64,000 nucleotides of DNA, taken from Synechocystis sp. LKSZ1 (GTDB lineage: Bacteria; Cyanobacteriota; Cyanobacteriia; Cyanobacteriales; Microcystaceae). The translations under genes and the position numbers were made by a program. Shown in pieces: positions 62,731 to 64,000 of the stretch. Under the pieces are notes generated by a model, which saw nothing but the letters and a program-made list of their open reading frames with translations, did not search any database and was not told the origin of the DNA. The DNA lies in assembly GCF_040436315.1 (NCBI RefSeq), contig NZ_AP031572.1, positions 1,984,001-2,048,000 of the forward strand, written 5' to 3'. Numbering within the stretch: position 1 is the first letter of the stretch; every line of letters starts with the position of its first letter.

Positions 62731-64000
62731 CTAGGCCTCCTCTGGGTTAGCCTGACTGAGCGGGTCGTAGGCCACTGTTCGATTGCGGCCCTGTTGTTTC
62801 GCCCGGTAGAGGGCCTGGTCTGCTTGGGCCAGTAATTGCTGGGGATGACTATCCGGGCCGGGAGTCAGTTGAGCGACCCCAATACTAAGCGTTAAGTATC
62901 CCGTCTCCGAGGCCAGGTGGGGAATATTCTGTTCCAGAATGGAGGCTCGGATGGCCTCTGCCACCATGACGGCACCGGTCTGGTGAGTATTGGGAAGGAT
63001 GACAGTAAATTCCTCTCCGCCGTAACGGGCCACTAAGTCCGCAGGGCGTTTGATTTGCTGGGTTAAGCATTGGGCCACTTGGATCAGGCAATCATCGCCC
63101 CGTTGGTGGCCATAGCAGTCGTTATAGTTTTTGAAGTAGTCAATATCAATGAGTAACAGGGCTAAGGGACTTTGCTCGCGGCGATGACGTTGCCACTCTT
63201 GGTCTAGATACTCATCAAACCGCCGACGGTTAGCGATCTGGGTCAGGCCATCTAAGGTCGCTAAGCGCGTTAACTCTTCATTGAGACGTTGCAGTTCCTG
63301 AGTCCGCTGGGCCACCTGGTGTTCTAGGTGATTGCGATAGTCCGCCAAAACTTGTTCTGCCTGACGGCGCTCCGTAATATCTTGAAAGGCAGTCATCGCA
63401 TACTGGACATTGCCCGCTTCATCGAAGATGGGGGTTCCCCAAGCCTCTAGAGGAATACATTGTTGTCCTTGATGGATCTCAAGATCATCGACATGACAGG
63501 TTTCCCCCCGCAGAGCCCGAACAATTGGTAACTGCTCGTTGGGGTAGAGCTGTTGAGTCCCGGCCTGATAGTTATGATAAACTTGTGCGATCTGAGAGCA
63601 TTCGGTTTCTGGCACCACGCCCTGACCTAGAATCGTCTGGGCCTTTTTGTTAGTGTAGTAGGGATAGCCATCTTTATCGAGAATCCCGATGCCAATGGGA
63701 ACCGCCTCCAAAAATTGCCGGAGGGTGCCCTCCTGACGCTTTACCTGGGCATACAACTGGGCGTGGCTGACGGCAATGGCTACGGAGCCCGCCAGTAATT
63801 GTAAAAATTCCAAATGGTTTGCGGTAAAGACCCCACGACTCGCTTGATTTTCCAGATAAATCAAGCCGACTAACTGTCCCTGATTCACCATAGGAAAGCA
63901 AAGTACAGAGAGTAACGGCAAGGATTGTAGGTAGGGATCCGGACGAAACTGGTCTTGTTGGCAAGCATCATCCAAAACCACCGCTTCTTGAGTTCGTGTG
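62731..64000 (-). CDS. GAF-PAS-GGDEF protein, C-terminal part (runs off right edge)
   Basis: The frame is open to the window edge; TQEAVVLDDACQQ before the first internal start is normal GAF sequence, so the gene begins outside. Visible: the end of a GAF domain (SVLCFPMVNQGQLVGLIYLE), a PAS domain (FLEAVPIGIGILDKDGYPYY) with ITERRQAEQ, a coiled coil, and a GGDEF domain with the active RYGGEEFTVILP. It makes cyclic di-GMP from GTP. The GAF type is that of large multi-domain kinases with AAA parts in cyanobacteria, so the full gene may be much longer. Confidence 0.88.
   Translation of the reverse strand, partial: TRTQEAVVLDDACQQDQFRPDPYLQSLPLLSVLCFPMVNQGQLVGLIYLENQASRGVFTANHLEFLQLLAGSVAIAVSHAQLYAQVKRQEGTLRQFLEAVPIGIGILDKDGYPYYTNKKAQTILGQGVVPETECSQIAQVYHNYQAGTQQLYPNEQLPIVRALRGETCHVDDLEIHQGQQCIPLEAWGTPIFDEAGNVQYAMTAFQDITERRQAEQVLADYRNHLEHQVAQRTQELQRLNEELTRLATLDGLTQIANRRRFDEYLDQEWQRHRREQSPLALLLIDIDYFKNYNDCYGHQRGDDCLIQVAQCLTQQIKRPADLVARYGGEEFTVILPNTHQTGAVMVAEAIRASILEQNIPHLASETGYLTLSIGVAQLTPGPDSHPQQLLAQADQALYRAKQQGRNRTVAYDPLSQANPEEA

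Overview
The window reads as the chromosome of a unicellular, Synechocystis-like cyanobacterium. The evidence is the circadian/phycobilisome response regulator RpaA, an apocarotenoid oxygenase of the Synechocystis Diox1 type, the DUF751-rbfA pair, efp-accB, a thylakoid-type cyclophilin (TLP40/CYP38-like) and a DUF1400 hydrolase. The exact genus is not decided here.

Host core, 1-20.5 kb and 61.8-64 kb: a DUF488/dual-OB pair, tyrS, a TauE exporter, DUF751, rbfA, a 1526-residue DUF2157 membrane protein, a Uma2 nuclease, a candidate structured RNA, accB, efp, a cyclophilin, rpaA, a carotenoid oxygenase, a DUF1400 hydrolase, an IS4-family element carrying a second copy of itself (both with intact 9-bp target duplications), a small secretion-ATPase-N-domain-like protein, and a comM/yifB gene broken in two. 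At the right edge is a GAF-PAS-GGDEF protein that runs off the window.

Integrated element, about 20.5-61.8 kb: a 41.3-kb block sits exactly in the Walker B motif of comM. Its terminal gene is a large serine recombinase of the XisF type. Joining the two flanks at a shared AAAAA restores a 508-codon comM frame. The element is laid out as follows. (a) 20.6-26.6 kb: a leader rich in YTGGAYA motifs and an operon with a wHTH-like protein, a membrane-anchored AAA ATPase, a YdjM-like membrane protein, a HerA/FtsK-like ATPase, an HlyD-like adaptor and an exported coiled-coil protein. (b) 26.6-41.1 kb: a copper/silver resistance island (lipoprotein, cupredoxin, a 29-residue membrane protein, CopA ATPase, CusAB RND pump, multicopper oxidase, DUF6803 protein, copS-copR-copM). 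Four promoters carry TTTCAT-N5-TTTCAT boxes of the CopR type. (c) 41-44.8 kb: hicAB and a small operon of exported Cys-containing proteins plus a prepilin. (d) 44.8-47.1 kb: a gene-poor tract with adenine-free segments of 225 and 131 nt, each ending at an intrinsic terminator, and a 58-bp repeat. (e) 47-55.4 kb: tiny, tightly packed phage/plasmid-like genes with recurrent intergenic hairpins and two near-identical operator-promoters, an HNH endonuclease, a PD-(D/E)XK nuclease and a RepA/RecA-like helicase. (f) 55.6-60 kb: a SIR2-domain defence protein and a small membrane protein in AT-richer DNA. (g) the recombinase.

Taken together the element looks like an integrative, possibly self-replicating and mobile island: serine-recombinase excision, its own helicase and a HerA/FtsK-like pump. 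I see no relaxase. It carries copper resistance and phage defence as cargo and inactivates a competence gene while integrated.
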